Source of the DNA: Luteolibacter rhizosphaerae
GTDB taxonomy: Bacteria > Verrucomicrobiota > Verrucomicrobiia > Verrucomicrobiales > Akkermansiaceae
Assembly (NCBI RefSeq): GCF_025950095.1
Contig: NZ_JAPDDR010000004.1
Location: forward strand, 1-64,000
Length of the DNA: 64,000 nt
Direction of reading: 5' to 3'
Part shown: positions 1-7,581 of the stretch, piece by piece
Layout of the letters: each line of letters begins with the position of its first letter
Position numbering within the stretch: position 1 is the first letter of the stretch
Program-made: the position numbers and the translations under genes
The notes under the pieces: generated by a model
Databases searched by the model: none
What the model was told of the DNA's origin: nothing
What the model saw: the letters and a program-made list of their open reading frames with translations, nothing else

Positions 1-111
1 GCGGGGATTGAGAAAGGAGAAGAACTGGAATGGGTACTGGAGGACCGGAACACGTTCGTGTTGAGACGGGTCAAACCGGCGAAGTCGGTGCTGAAAAAGC
101 CGAAGGCTTAA
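1..111 (+). CDS. AbrB/MazE/SpoVT-type DNA-binding protein, C-terminal end (partial)
   Basis: Only the last 36 codons are present; the gene begins before the window and ends with TAA at 109-111. The visible stretch has the pattern GIEKGEELEWVLED followed by a beta-strand pair (TFVLRRVK). This is the usual end of the swapped-hairpin AbrB/MazE fold, which binds DNA as an antitoxin or transition-state regulator. A basic tail (KKPKA) closes the protein. No toxin partner follows; any partner could lie upstream. The assignment rests on a short segment, so it is moderate. Confidence 0.55.
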   Translation, partial: AGIEKGEELEWVLEDRNTFVLRRVKPAKSVLKKPKA

Positions 112-241
112 CCTGACGCGCATGCCCGTTGGGGCTTTAGAGATGGGCTGGTTGTCGGGGCTCGTCCCTGGCTTCTGCTGCTCCTGCCAAGGCTTTGGGC
201 TGGATTCGTCGCGGGGGGATGGGCGAGGGTGGGGGCGAGAT

Positions 242-910
242 ATGTCACGGGTCCTTTTGCTAATGGTTGCGGCGCTTTTGCTGGCGGGGTGCAAGAAGCC
301 CTTGGTCGCGGCGAGCGATGACGAGAAGCGGCTGGAGCAGATCAATGCGCGCTTCCATGGCGGTGACCTTGCGGGAGCCGAGGAGGACCTGCTGAAGTAC
401 ACGGTGGAGTATCCGAAATCGGGAGGGGCATGGGGCCTGATGGGCTGGGTGCACCTGAAGAAGGACGACTACGAGAATGCGGGGAAGTACTTCGACAAGG
501 CGCTGGAGGTGGACCCGAACTGGGAGAATGCCCATGTGGGGAAGGGGGCGATGTATCGCGAACTGGGCGACACGGAGCGTGCGCGGAAGTCCTACCTGCA
601 GGCGATCCGGATGAAGCCGGATGCCGCGGAAGCTTACTCAAGCTTGCTGGTGATCGAGCTGATGGAGGGCAACTACGAGAAGGCAGTGGAGCACGGGGAG
701 AAGGGTTGGAGCTACCGCAAGGATCTGGGGACGATCGCGGCGAACCTCTCGGTGGCCTATCACTACACGGGGGACATGAAGAAGCGCCGCGAGTTCTACG
801 ACGAGGCGAAGAAGCTGGGCTATGCGAACCTGACCGTGCTTGAGGAAGTTTTCCGCGGCGAGCGGACGATCGGCCCGGGAACGCGGGCTACTGCCCCGGA
901 GGAACCATGA
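242..910 (+). CDS. TPR-repeat lipoprotein
   Basis: 222 residues from the ATG at 242. That start is chosen over an upstream in-frame ATG at 122 because it begins a clean lipoprotein signal peptide (MSRVLLLMVAALLLAGC, lipid Cys17). The mature part has three to four tetratricopeptide repeats, roughly residues 28-60, 62-95, 96-129 and 130-163, with the typical G/A-Y-A-P spacing (for example YFDKALEVDP). TPR lipoproteins act as scaffolds at the outer or inner membrane; the partner is not evident. The stop overlaps the start of the next gene by four bases, so the two are translationally coupled. Confidence 0.8.
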   Translation: MSRVLLLMVAALLLAGCKKPLVAASDDEKRLEQINARFHGGDLAGAEEDLLKYTVEYPKSGGAWGLMGWVHLKKDDYENAGKYFDKALEVDPNWENAHVGKGAMYRELGDTERARKSYLQAIRMKPDAAEAYSSLLVIELMEGNYEKAVEHGEKGWSYRKDLGTIAANLSVAYHYTGDMKKRREFYDEAKKLGYANLTVLEEVFRGERTIGPGTRATAPEEP

Positions 911-1254
911 GCGCGCGACTGAATCTCACGGTGATCCGGTGTGCGGATATCGAGGCCTCCGCGGCCTTCTACCGCTTGCTGGGCCTCGCCTTCGAGAAGC
1001 ATCGCCACGGCAAGGGGCCGGAGCATTTCGCATCCACGGGAGAGGGGCCGACTTTCGAGCTCTATCCGGCGAGCGAGCGCTTCCCGGTGACTATGGGGAC
1101 GCGGCTTGGCTTCGCGGTAGCCTCTTGCGACGAGGCGTGCCGGTTGTTAGAAGAGGCGGGTCATGTGATTGAGACGCCGGCGGCGGATTCGCCGTGGGGA
1201 CGCCGGGCGGTGGCGATCGACCCCGGGGGGCATCGGGTGGAGATCGTTTCGTAG
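907..1254 (+). CDS. VOC (glyoxalase/bleomycin-resistance) superfamily protein
   Basis: 115 residues, one full vicinal-oxygen-chelate domain: an N-terminal beta strand, the helix ASAAFYRLLGL, and a C-terminal strand DPGGHRVEIV. The N-terminal metal-ligand His usual in the first strand is replaced (LNLTV), while the C-terminal Glu in HRVEI is kept. Metal-dependent catalysis is therefore uncertain, and a ligand-binding or resistance-type role is possible. It overlaps the TPR lipoprotein gene by ATGA, which supports the start. Confidence 0.75.
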   Translation: MSARLNLTVIRCADIEASAAFYRLLGLAFEKHRHGKGPEHFASTGEGPTFELYPASERFPVTMGTRLGFAVASCDEACRLLEEAGHVIETPAADSPWGRRAVAIDPGGHRVEIVS

Positions 1255-1321
1255 GTTGTGAACCCGGTTGAGAAGACGTCCATCGTTTGACAATTGGAAC
1301 GCGTTTGTGCTCTGGTCGGGC

Positions 1322-3694
1322 ATGAAGCTTGTTCCCGTTCTGATTGCTTCAGCGACCCTGCCGCTGCCCGTACTTGCCCAGGCGGTACTGCCCACGGAAG
1401 CGGTGCCGAATCGTGCGCCGCTGCAGCAGGCGCCCTTCGTGGCGCTGGCGCTCGGCAGTGTGGATGCGACGGGCTGGCTGGAGCACCAGCTCCGCCTGCA
1501 GACGAATGGTCTAACAGGTCATGCGGAGGAGGCGATTTCGGAGCTGGGGCCGGACAACGGCTGGCGCGGTGGCCCGGGCGAGGGTTGGGAGAAGGGACCC
1601 TACTTCCTGCGCGGTCTGGTGAGCCTGGCCTATGTGACGGATGACGCGAAGCTGAAGGCGCAGGGGCAGAAGTGGATCGAGGCGATCCTGGCATCCCAGA
1701 CTCCGGAAGGACAGATCGGGCCGAAATCGAGCAACGACTGGTGGCCGCGGATGGTGATCTGCTGGACCCTGCGCGACTACTACGAGGCGACCAAGGACGA
1801 GCGGGTGATCCCGTGCCTGCTGAAGTACTGCCGCTACATGCTGCAGAAAATGCCGGAGCAACCGCTCTTCGAGTGGGCGAAGGCGCGCTCCGGCGACCAG
1901 ATCGACACGGTGCACTGGCTCTACAACCGGACGGGCGAGGCATTCCTGCTAGATCTCTCCGCGCTGCTGGAGAAGCAGGCGAACCGCTGGAACTCCTTCT
2001 ACCGCTCGCTGGATGGCAGCCCGGGCGATTTCCGGATCGTGCACGGGGTGAACGTCTCGCAGGGAATGAAGTTCCCGGTGACGAACTACGAGCGCACCGG
2101 CAGCACGGATGACAAGACGGCCTTCAAGGATGCATGGGCTACGCTGCGGAAGAAGCACGGGCTCTCCGTGGGGATGTGGAGCGGCACCGAGCCGCTGGCC
2201 GGGAAGTCCACCACGCAGGGAATCGAGATGTGCTCGATCGTGGAGCAGATGCTGAGCAACGAGGTGGCGATGGAAGCTTTGGGCGATCCGGAGATCGCGG
2301 ACTGGCACGAGCGGATCGCCTTCAACCTGCTGCCCGGCGGGACGACGAAGGAGTTCAAGCAATTCCAGTATTACACGGTGCCGAACTGCCCGGTGGCGCG
2401 GAAGAACGAGAAGGGCACGCTGCCCTATGCGGACGATCACGGCGACGACCTGCTGGTGAGCCCGCACTCCGGCTTCCACTGCTGCTGCTACAACCTGCAC
2501 ATGGGCTGGCCGAAGTATGTGCAGCACGCGTGGATGGCGACGCAGGACGGCGGCCTGGCGGCGATGGCCTACGGGCCGACGAAGGTATCCGTGAAGATCG
2601 GCGGTACGCCGGTGACGATCGAGGAAGAGACCGACTATCCCTTTTCCGATGTGGTGAGGCTGACGGTGCGGCCGGGCAAGGACCTGGCCTTCCCGCTGAA
2701 GCTGCGCATCCCTTCCTGGGCGGTGAACGCGCGGGTGGCGGTGAACGGTGAATTCGTCTCCGGGGTGAAGCAGGGTGAATTCCTGACGATCCAGCGGACC
2801 TGGAAGGCGGGGGACAAGGTGTTGGCCGAGTTCCCGGCGGAGATCGAGACGGAGAACGGCTTCAACGGGTCCGCCTCGCTGTGGCGCGGGCCGCTGGTTT
2901 TCTCGCTGCGGATCAAGGAGCAGGTGGAGTCCGTGACGAAGATCGCGGGCGGGAAATTCGATGAGCTGGAATACAGGCCCGGCTCGGCATGGAACTACGC
3001 GCTGGATATCGAGCGCGGGAAGCCGGGCAACGTGAAGCTGACACGGGGCAAGATGCCGGAGAACCCGTGGCTGCCGGAGAGCACGCCGGTGACGCTGACG
3101 GTGCCGGCGAAGCGCCTGCCGAGCTGGGGTCTGGTGCGGCAGGAGCGGATGGCGGACGAGGTGCCGCTGAGCCCGGTGAAGAGCGAGGAACCGGTGGAGC
3201 AGGTCACGCTGGTGCCCTTCGGCGCGCAGACGCTGCGGATCACGGCCTTCCCGCTACTGCGTGGCGAGGCGGTGCTGGAACCGGGCTTCACGGCCTCGCA
3301 TCATCACGGTGGGGATGCCACGGATGTAATCCTGAGGAACCCGACGCCCGCGTCGTCGCGGGGCGAGGGGATGCCGCGCTTCACCTTCTGGAACCATGTC
3401 GGAACCGCGGAGTGGATCCAGAACACCTACGAGGAGGTGAAGGAGATCTCCTCGGTATCGGTGTATTGGTTCGATGATTCGGACTCCGGCCGCTGCCGTG
3501 TGCCGCAGTCCTGGCAGGTGACCTACCTGGATGGCTCCGAGTGGAAGCCGGTGGCGAATGCGAGCGGCTACGGCGTGGCGAAGGATGCGCTGAACACGGT
3601 GAAATTCGATGCGGTGAAGACGCGGGCGATCCGGGTGGAGGTGAAGCTGCAACCGGAGTTCTCCGGCGGGCTGCTGCAGCTGAAGGCGGAGTGA
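1322..3694 (+). CDS. GH127-family beta-L-arabinofuranosidase, secreted
   Basis: 790 residues from ATG 1322, chosen because it starts a signal peptide (MKLVPVLIASATLPLPVLAQA); an in-frame TTG at 1268 would add an unlikely leader. The body matches the DUF1680/GH127 (alpha/alpha)6 barrel. The zinc-thiolate catalytic set is visible: Glu302-x-Cys304 and the Cys cluster 387-389 (HCCCYN), where characterised enzymes have E-x-C and CC. A beta-sandwich follows, and the last ~100 residues (WFDDSDSGRCRVP, SWQVTYLDG) look like a discoidin-type carbohydrate-binding module. It probably removes beta-L-arabinofuranose from plant or algal glycans outside the cytoplasm. Confidence 0.85.
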   Translation: MKLVPVLIASATLPLPVLAQAVLPTEAVPNRAPLQQAPFVALALGSVDATGWLEHQLRLQTNGLTGHAEEAISELGPDNGWRGGPGEGWEKGPYFLRGLVSLAYVTDDAKLKAQGQKWIEAILASQTPEGQIGPKSSNDWWPRMVICWTLRDYYEATKDERVIPCLLKYCRYMLQKMPEQPLFEWAKARSGDQIDTVHWLYNRTGEAFLLDLSALLEKQANRWNSFYRSLDGSPGDFRIVHGVNVSQGMKFPVTNYERTGSTDDKTAFKDAWATLRKKHGLSVGMWSGTEPLAGKSTTQGIEMCSIVEQMLSNEVAMEALGDPEIADWHERIAFNLLPGGTTKEFKQFQYYTVPNCPVARKNEKGTLPYADDHGDDLLVSPHSGFHCCCYNLHMGWPKYVQHAWMATQDGGLAAMAYGPTKVSVKIGGTPVTIEEETDYPFSDVVRLTVRPGKDLAFPLKLRIPSWAVNARVAVNGEFVSGVKQGEFLTIQRTWKAGDKVLAEFPAEIETENGFNGSASLWRGPLVFSLRIKEQVESVTKIAGGKFDELEYRPGSAWNYALDIERGKPGNVKLTRGKMPENPWLPESTPVTLTVPAKRLPSWGLVRQERMADEVPLSPVKSEEPVEQVTLVPFGAQTLRITAFPLLRGEAVLEPGFTASHHHGGDATDVILRNPTPASSRGEGMPRFTFWNHVGTAEWIQNTYEEVKEISSVSVYWFDDSDSGRCRVPQSWQVTYLDGSEWKPVANASGYGVAKDALNTVKFDAVKTRAIRVEVKLQPEFSGGLLQLKAE

Positions 3695-3736
3695 GTCGAA
3701 GTTGCCGCTTGCGTGGAAATAGGGAGGAGATGAATC

Positions 3737-4255
3737 GTGGGGTCGATGAAAGCCCTCGTTCTATCCTCCCCGATCCTTGCATCGCTGGCTCTGCCGGGCC
3801 TGGCCGCGGATACACCTGCTCCGATTCCGCTGAAGACACTGGAGCCGGGCGTGATTCCCGCGCGGGCGGAGAGGGGTGGATTCTACCGCTTCTGGTACGG
3901 AACTCCCCTTTCCAATCAGGGGCTGAACGCGCGCAAGGCCTTCGTGCGGGTGCATGAGGTCCAAGGCGATTGGGTCTTCGCGGATCTGATCTACGAGGAG
4001 AGCATGGCGATGGCGATGCTGGTGGTAGCGGAATTGCAGAAGGGCGATCCGGCGCTGGAGAAGCTGCTGACGGATACCGGGAAGACGAAGGAGGAGCTGT
4101 TGGAGAAAGTCGCAAAAACGCCCCCGGGCGAGGCCGACATGCGCAGCCTGTGGATCAACCTGGTTCAGGTGGAAGCGGTCGAGCGGATCGACCTGAAGGC
4201 GGAGATGGAGAAGGCGAGGAAGAGAAAAGAGGACAAGGACATGAAGACGGAGTAA
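3737..4255 (+). CDS. Exported protein of unknown function
   Basis: 172 residues with a signal peptide (LVLSSPILASLALPGLAA). The GTG at 3737 is preferred because a GGAGG at 3723-3727 lies nine bases upstream; the in-frame ATG at 3746 is the alternative. The mature protein has a small beta-rich N-terminal half (FYRFWYGTPL, FVRVHEVQGDWVFADL) and a charged helical C-terminus rich in K and E. I recognise no family. It sits 42 bases after the arabinofuranosidase gene and 8 before the SRPBCC gene, so co-transcription with the latter is likely. Confidence 0.65.
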   Translation: MGSMKALVLSSPILASLALPGLAADTPAPIPLKTLEPGVIPARAERGGFYRFWYGTPLSNQGLNARKAFVRVHEVQGDWVFADLIYEESMAMAMLVVAELQKGDPALEKLLTDTGKTKEELLEKVAKTPPGEADMRSLWINLVQVEAVERIDLKAEMEKARKRKEDKDMKTE

Positions 4256-4263
4256 AGAGGAGC

Positions 4264-4725
4264 ATGGCGACCATCTATCATCAGGTGTGGATCGAGGCTC
4301 CGGTGGCGAAAGTCTATGCGGCGATCGCGACGGCGGAAGGGCTGGGCAAGTGGTGGGCACCGCACACGACGACGGTGACGGACGACGGGCTGGTGCTGGC
4401 GCATGATCCGGGCGAGCGGCACGGCGAGGTGAAGCTGAAGGTGATCGACCTGATCGAGAACGAGCGGATCGAGTGGGAGGTGATCAGCAGTCATCCGGAG
4501 CAGAGCCCGGCCTCCGGGTGGATGGGCACGCGGATCCTCTTCGAGCTGGACGAGCGGGAGAATCCCGGCGGCTGGCTGGGGATGGAGGACGGCGAGAGGA
4601 AGCTAACGGTGCTGGAGTTCCGGCACTCCGGCTGGGCGGAGGACAGTCCGTTCCTGGGCTTCTGCAATTTCGCGTGGGGCGCGGTGCTGGGGATGCTGAA
4701 GGAGTGGGCGGAGAAGGAGGAGTGA
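4264..4725 (+). CDS. SRPBCC / AHSA1-type protein
   Basis: 153 residues from ATG 4264, with AAAGAGGAG just upstream. It is a helix-grip START-like domain: VWIEAPVAKVYAAIATAEGLGKWWAP at the N-terminus and the GWAEDSPF..FAWGAVLGMLKEW C-terminal helix typical of the AHSA1/polyketide-cyclase group. Such proteins bind small hydrophobic ligands or act as Hsp90-activator-like folds; the substrate cannot be told. It lies in a + strand run just before the two gamma-glutamylcyclotransferase genes. Confidence 0.8.
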   Translation: MATIYHQVWIEAPVAKVYAAIATAEGLGKWWAPHTTTVTDDGLVLAHDPGERHGEVKLKVIDLIENERIEWEVISSHPEQSPASGWMGTRILFELDERENPGGWLGMEDGERKLTVLEFRHSGWAEDSPFLGFCNFAWGAVLGMLKEWAEKEE

Positions 4726-4739
4726 ACTCTGACAGGGTG

Positions 4740-5438
4740 ATGGCCGAAGGGCTGGAAGAAGGGAGGGAGCTGGTGTTCGTCTACGGCACGCTCCGAAGCG
4801 GAGCTCCGGATGCCGTGCGGATGGTGGATATGGAGTGGGTGGGAAATGGCCGCGCGAAGGGTGTGCTCTACTCGATCGATTCGCGGCCCGCGCTGGTGTA
4901 TGTGCATGACGAAGGGTGGAATGTCGTCGGGGAGATCCACCGGGCATCTGTCGCCTCGCTGCGGGAGTTGGATGAGTTTCACGGCATTCCTTCGGGAGAA
5001 TCAAGCGGGTCACACTATCGGAGAGTCCGGAGAAGCATCGTGTCCTCGCGATCCTATTCCGAGCGACATGAGGTCTGGCTTTGGGAGTGGACTGGCGGGA
5101 TGGAAGACAAGGTGAAGATCCGCTCCGGCAACTGGATGGAGGTGGCGATTCCGAGGACGACACCGATCATGACCTGGGTGGCATTCGGCTGCCTGCTGGC
5201 CGGGCCGCTGATGCTGTTTGCCTATCTGTATTTCGTATGGGACCCGATGGGGAGTTCCGACGATTTCATCGAGAATGTCGTCATGGTTTTGTCGCTGGCC
5301 TCGCCATTCGCGGGGTGTCTCGCCGTGTATCTCGCCGGGCGACGGAGGGAGCGGCAGAAGGTTTTCCGCTTGGTCTCGGGACTGCTGCTTGTCTCGGAAG
5401 CCTTGCTGGTGGTCTGGATCCTCGCGAACATGGGTTGA
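4740..5438 (+). CDS. Gamma-glutamylcyclotransferase-like domain fused to three membrane helices
   Basis: 232 residues from ATG 4740; in-frame GTG codons at 4722 and 4737 are possible alternatives. Residues 10-125 form an AIG2/GGCT domain with the VYGTL substrate loop (14-18) and LDEF (77-80), whose Glu79 is the expected catalytic acid. Residues 143-167, 180-199 and 208-230 are hydrophobic and read as three transmembrane helices, with a basic RRRERQK loop between the last two. GGCT enzymes cleave gamma-glutamyl amides to 5-oxoproline. The membrane tail is unusual and absent from the adjacent paralogue. Confidence 0.8.
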   Translation: MAEGLEEGRELVFVYGTLRSGAPDAVRMVDMEWVGNGRAKGVLYSIDSRPALVYVHDEGWNVVGEIHRASVASLRELDEFHGIPSGESSGSHYRRVRRSIVSSRSYSERHEVWLWEWTGGMEDKVKIRSGNWMEVAIPRTTPIMTWVAFGCLLAGPLMLFAYLYFVWDPMGSSDDFIENVVMVLSLASPFAGCLAVYLAGRRRERQKVFRLVSGLLLVSEALLVVWILANMG

Positions 5439-5448
5439 AGAACTTCCC

Positions 5449-5877
5449 ATGAGCGACGAGGAATCTCACCGAGAATTGGTTTTCGTTTACGGCACGCTGC
5501 GGCGCGGCGGGTCGAATGCGTTCCGCATGGAGGGCGCGGGCTTTCGTGGTGCGGCGCGGGTGGAGGGTGAACTGCATGCGATCACGTGGTACCCGGGGCT
5601 GACACTGAAGCCGGGAGCGGGATGGGTGATCGGGGAACTCTATGCGGTGAGGCCGGAGCAGATGGCGGCGCTGGATGAGTTCGAGGGGCTTTCGGCCGGG
5701 GAGGTGGAGGGCTCGGAATACCGGCGGGTGAGGGTGCCGGTGGTCTCGGAGGATGGGGCCGAGGAGGAAGCTTGGGCCTACGAGTGGATCGGGCCGGTGG
5801 ATCCGCTGCGGGTGGTGAGCTCGGGGGACTGGCTGCAGCGGGCGGAGGACGAAGGCACCGATCCGACGGTGAAATAG
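5449..5877 (+). CDS. Gamma-glutamylcyclotransferase (AIG2-like), soluble
   Basis: 142 residues, start ATG 5449, ten bases after the preceding paralogue. It contains VYGTL (13-17) and LDEF (75-78, catalytic Glu77), then the conserved SEYRRVRVPV strand and an acidic C-terminus. It is a single-domain cytosolic version of its neighbour, so the pair looks like a tandem duplication in which one copy gained or lost the membrane part. The gene ends just before a nested inverted repeat that separates it from the convergent psd gene. Confidence 0.85.
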   Translation: MSDEESHRELVFVYGTLRRGGSNAFRMEGAGFRGAARVEGELHAITWYPGLTLKPGAGWVIGELYAVRPEQMAALDEFEGLSAGEVEGSEYRRVRVPVVSEDGAEEEAWAYEWIGPVDPLRVVSSGDWLQRAEDEGTDPTVK

Positions 5878-5888
5878 GACGGACGCGA

Positions 5889-5947
5889 GCAGCCGGAAGG
5901 ACGAGAGTCCTTCCGCTACTATGAATGTAGTAGTACCTGCGGGCTGC
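5889..5947. repeat. Nested inverted repeat (REP-like) between convergent genes
   Basis: The whole 70-base gap between the two convergent stop codons is structured. An outer arm pair GCAGCC (5889-5894) and GGCTGC (5942-5947) encloses two hairpins. One is GGAAGGAC/GTCCTTCC (5895-5902 with 5907-5914, 4-base loop) and the other CTACTA/TAGTAG (5916-5921 with 5928-5933, 6-base loop). It has no T-run, but probably limits read-through in both directions or is a REP element; a related hairpin lies at 10915-10940. Confidence 0.75.
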
Positions 5948-6838
5948 TTACGGCGCGGCGTCGCCCATGGTGGTGCCGACCTTGGCGTAGAGTTCGACCT
6001 GGCGGGATGAGCATTCGACGAGATCGGGAGCGAGCGTGACCGCGCCGGGTTCGAAGATGGTGATGGTGGAGGAACCACCGAAGGCGAAGTAGCCTTTCTC
6101 ATCGCCCTTCTGCACCGGCTTGCCGGGGGTGAAGGTCTGGAGGATGGAGCCGACGCAGGTGGCGCCGATTTCCATGAGCAGGACGGTGCCGAGGTCGCTG
6201 GTCTCCAACTTGGTGATCGTGCGCTTGTTCTCCCAGAGGTAGGCGAGGCGGCGGCGCAGGGCGATGGGGGAGACGGAGAAGAGCGGGCCGTTGATCAGCT
6301 TCACCGCGCCGGGGGTGCCGGTGGCGGGGAAGTGGAAGCGGTGGTAATCGACCGGGCAGAGGCGGGAGAGGACGAGCGAGCCGGTGGCGTATTTCGCGGC
6401 AAGCGAGTCATCGCCTAGAAGTTTCCCTAGGTCGAAGTTCTGGCCCTTCACGAAGACGCCCTTGATCTCGCTGGCATTCTGGAAGCCGAGGTGGCGGCCA
6501 TCGGCTGGGAAGACGGCGGCACTGTCCGCGATGGGGCGGGCCTCCGGCTTGAGCTTGCGGTAGAAGAATTCGTTGAAGGTGGCGTAGCTGTCCGGGGCAT
6601 CGGCGAACTCGGCGGGATCGAGGCCGTATTGGGCGATGAAGGGTGCGACTTTCGCCTTGGTGGCGGGGCTATCCATGCGGCGGCCATACCAGCGGGAGAA
6701 GCCGGCGCGCTTCACCATGGCGTGGAGCGGGAGGGCGCCGAGGGGGTTCCCGTAGCTGAATTTCAGGAAGCCCTCGCCGTAGACCTGTTCGGTTTCCTCG
6801 CGGCGGGTGTGTCGGTTGAAGTAGCGGATGGCGCTCAC
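5948..6838 (-). CDS. psd: Phosphatidylserine decarboxylase
   Basis: 296 residues. It makes phosphatidylethanolamine from phosphatidylserine at the inner membrane. Visible landmarks are the N-terminal YFNRHTRREETEQVYG, the FNEFFYRKLKP segment, PADGR (Asp of the charge relay), the His-rich DYHRFHFPATG and the self-cleavage region GGSST at 254-258, where the Ser becomes the pyruvoyl group. Length and the N-terminal extension fit the longer, Clostridium-like type. It is convergent with the cyclotransferase gene and divergent from the next lipoprotein gene, so it is probably monocistronic. Confidence 0.92.
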   Translation of the reverse strand: MSAIRYFNRHTRREETEQVYGEGFLKFSYGNPLGALPLHAMVKRAGFSRWYGRRMDSPATKAKVAPFIAQYGLDPAEFADAPDSYATFNEFFYRKLKPEARPIADSAAVFPADGRHLGFQNASEIKGVFVKGQNFDLGKLLGDDSLAAKYATGSLVLSRLCPVDYHRFHFPATGTPGAVKLINGPLFSVSPIALRRRLAYLWENKRTITKLETSDLGTVLLMEIGATCVGSILQTFTPGKPVQKGDEKGYFAFGGSSTITIFEPGAVTLAPDLVECSSRQVELYAKVGTTMGDAAP

Positions 6839-6960
6839 GTGGGGGAAGCTAAGGGTAAGAATTCCGGAATACTAAGCACGAATTCCCCTCCGCGTGCTGC
6901 TGCCGGATTGCAACCGGAATACCCTTGCCCGTACCGGAAGGGAGGGGTATCCGCAGCGCG

Positions 6961-7548
6961 ATGAAAATCCGGGGAATCACCGCATGCCTCGGCGTGGCGC
7001 TCCTGCTGCCCGCCTGTCGCAAATCGGAAGAAACGGTCGATCACACGCGCGCGGTGACGCTGCGCGACCAGGATCTGCAGCTCGATGCGAGCAGCAACGA
7101 ACGTTTTGAACGGCCCGGGACGGGGCCGATCGTGGCCGGGATGGTGCCGGAGGGCTGGCTGGAGCAGCCGGGCTCGCAGTTCCGCATTCTGAGCTACCGC
7201 TTCGGCACGGGTGGCGATGTGGCCGTGGGCTTGGCGGCGGGTGGCATGGCGGACAATGTGAACCGCTGGCTGGGCCAGTTCGACATGGATCCGCTGAGCG
7301 AGGCGGCGATCGCCAAGCTGGAGCAGGGGACCGTGACCGGGATCCCGGGGCTCTGGGTGGAGGCGGAGGGCGATTACATGCCGGGCATGGGGCAGGCCGC
7401 GAAACCGGCTCAGGCGCTTTACGGAATCATTGCCGAGAAGGATGGCCGGATCGTGACGGTGAAGATGACCGGCCCGACCGCCGAGGTGAAGGCGGAGAAA
7501 GAAAAGCTGAAGGCCTTCGTGGCCGCGCTCCGCAACCGTGCTGAATAA
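6961..7548 (+). CDS. Lipoprotein upstream of cytochrome c maturation genes
   Basis: 195 residues from ATG 6961, chosen because it opens a lipoprotein signal (MKIRGITACLGVALLLPAC, lipid Cys19); an in-frame ATG at 6925 lacks that property. The mature region has an aligned run of beta strands (FRILSYRFG, GLWVEAEGDY, GIIAEKDGRIVTVKMTGP) and a lysine-rich C-terminal helix. No named family is recognised. It is 33 bases before the ResB gene on the same strand, so a role in cytochrome c maturation or its quality control is inferred from position only. Confidence 0.7.
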   Translation: MKIRGITACLGVALLLPACRKSEETVDHTRAVTLRDQDLQLDASSNERFERPGTGPIVAGMVPEGWLEQPGSQFRILSYRFGTGGDVAVGLAAGGMADNVNRWLGQFDMDPLSEAAIAKLEQGTVTGIPGLWVEAEGDYMPGMGQAAKPAQALYGIIAEKDGRIVTVKMTGPTAEVKAEKEKLKAFVAALRNRAE

Positions 7549-7581
7549 GTTCCCGCCCGCGACCCGTAACCTGCTGCCCTG

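Noticed and set aside
3541-4115. Proline/arginine/serine-rich frames around 3.5-4.1 kb on both strands
   Set aside because: These are alternative frames of the GH127 and exported-protein genes; composition is typical of antisense reading of GC-rich DNA.
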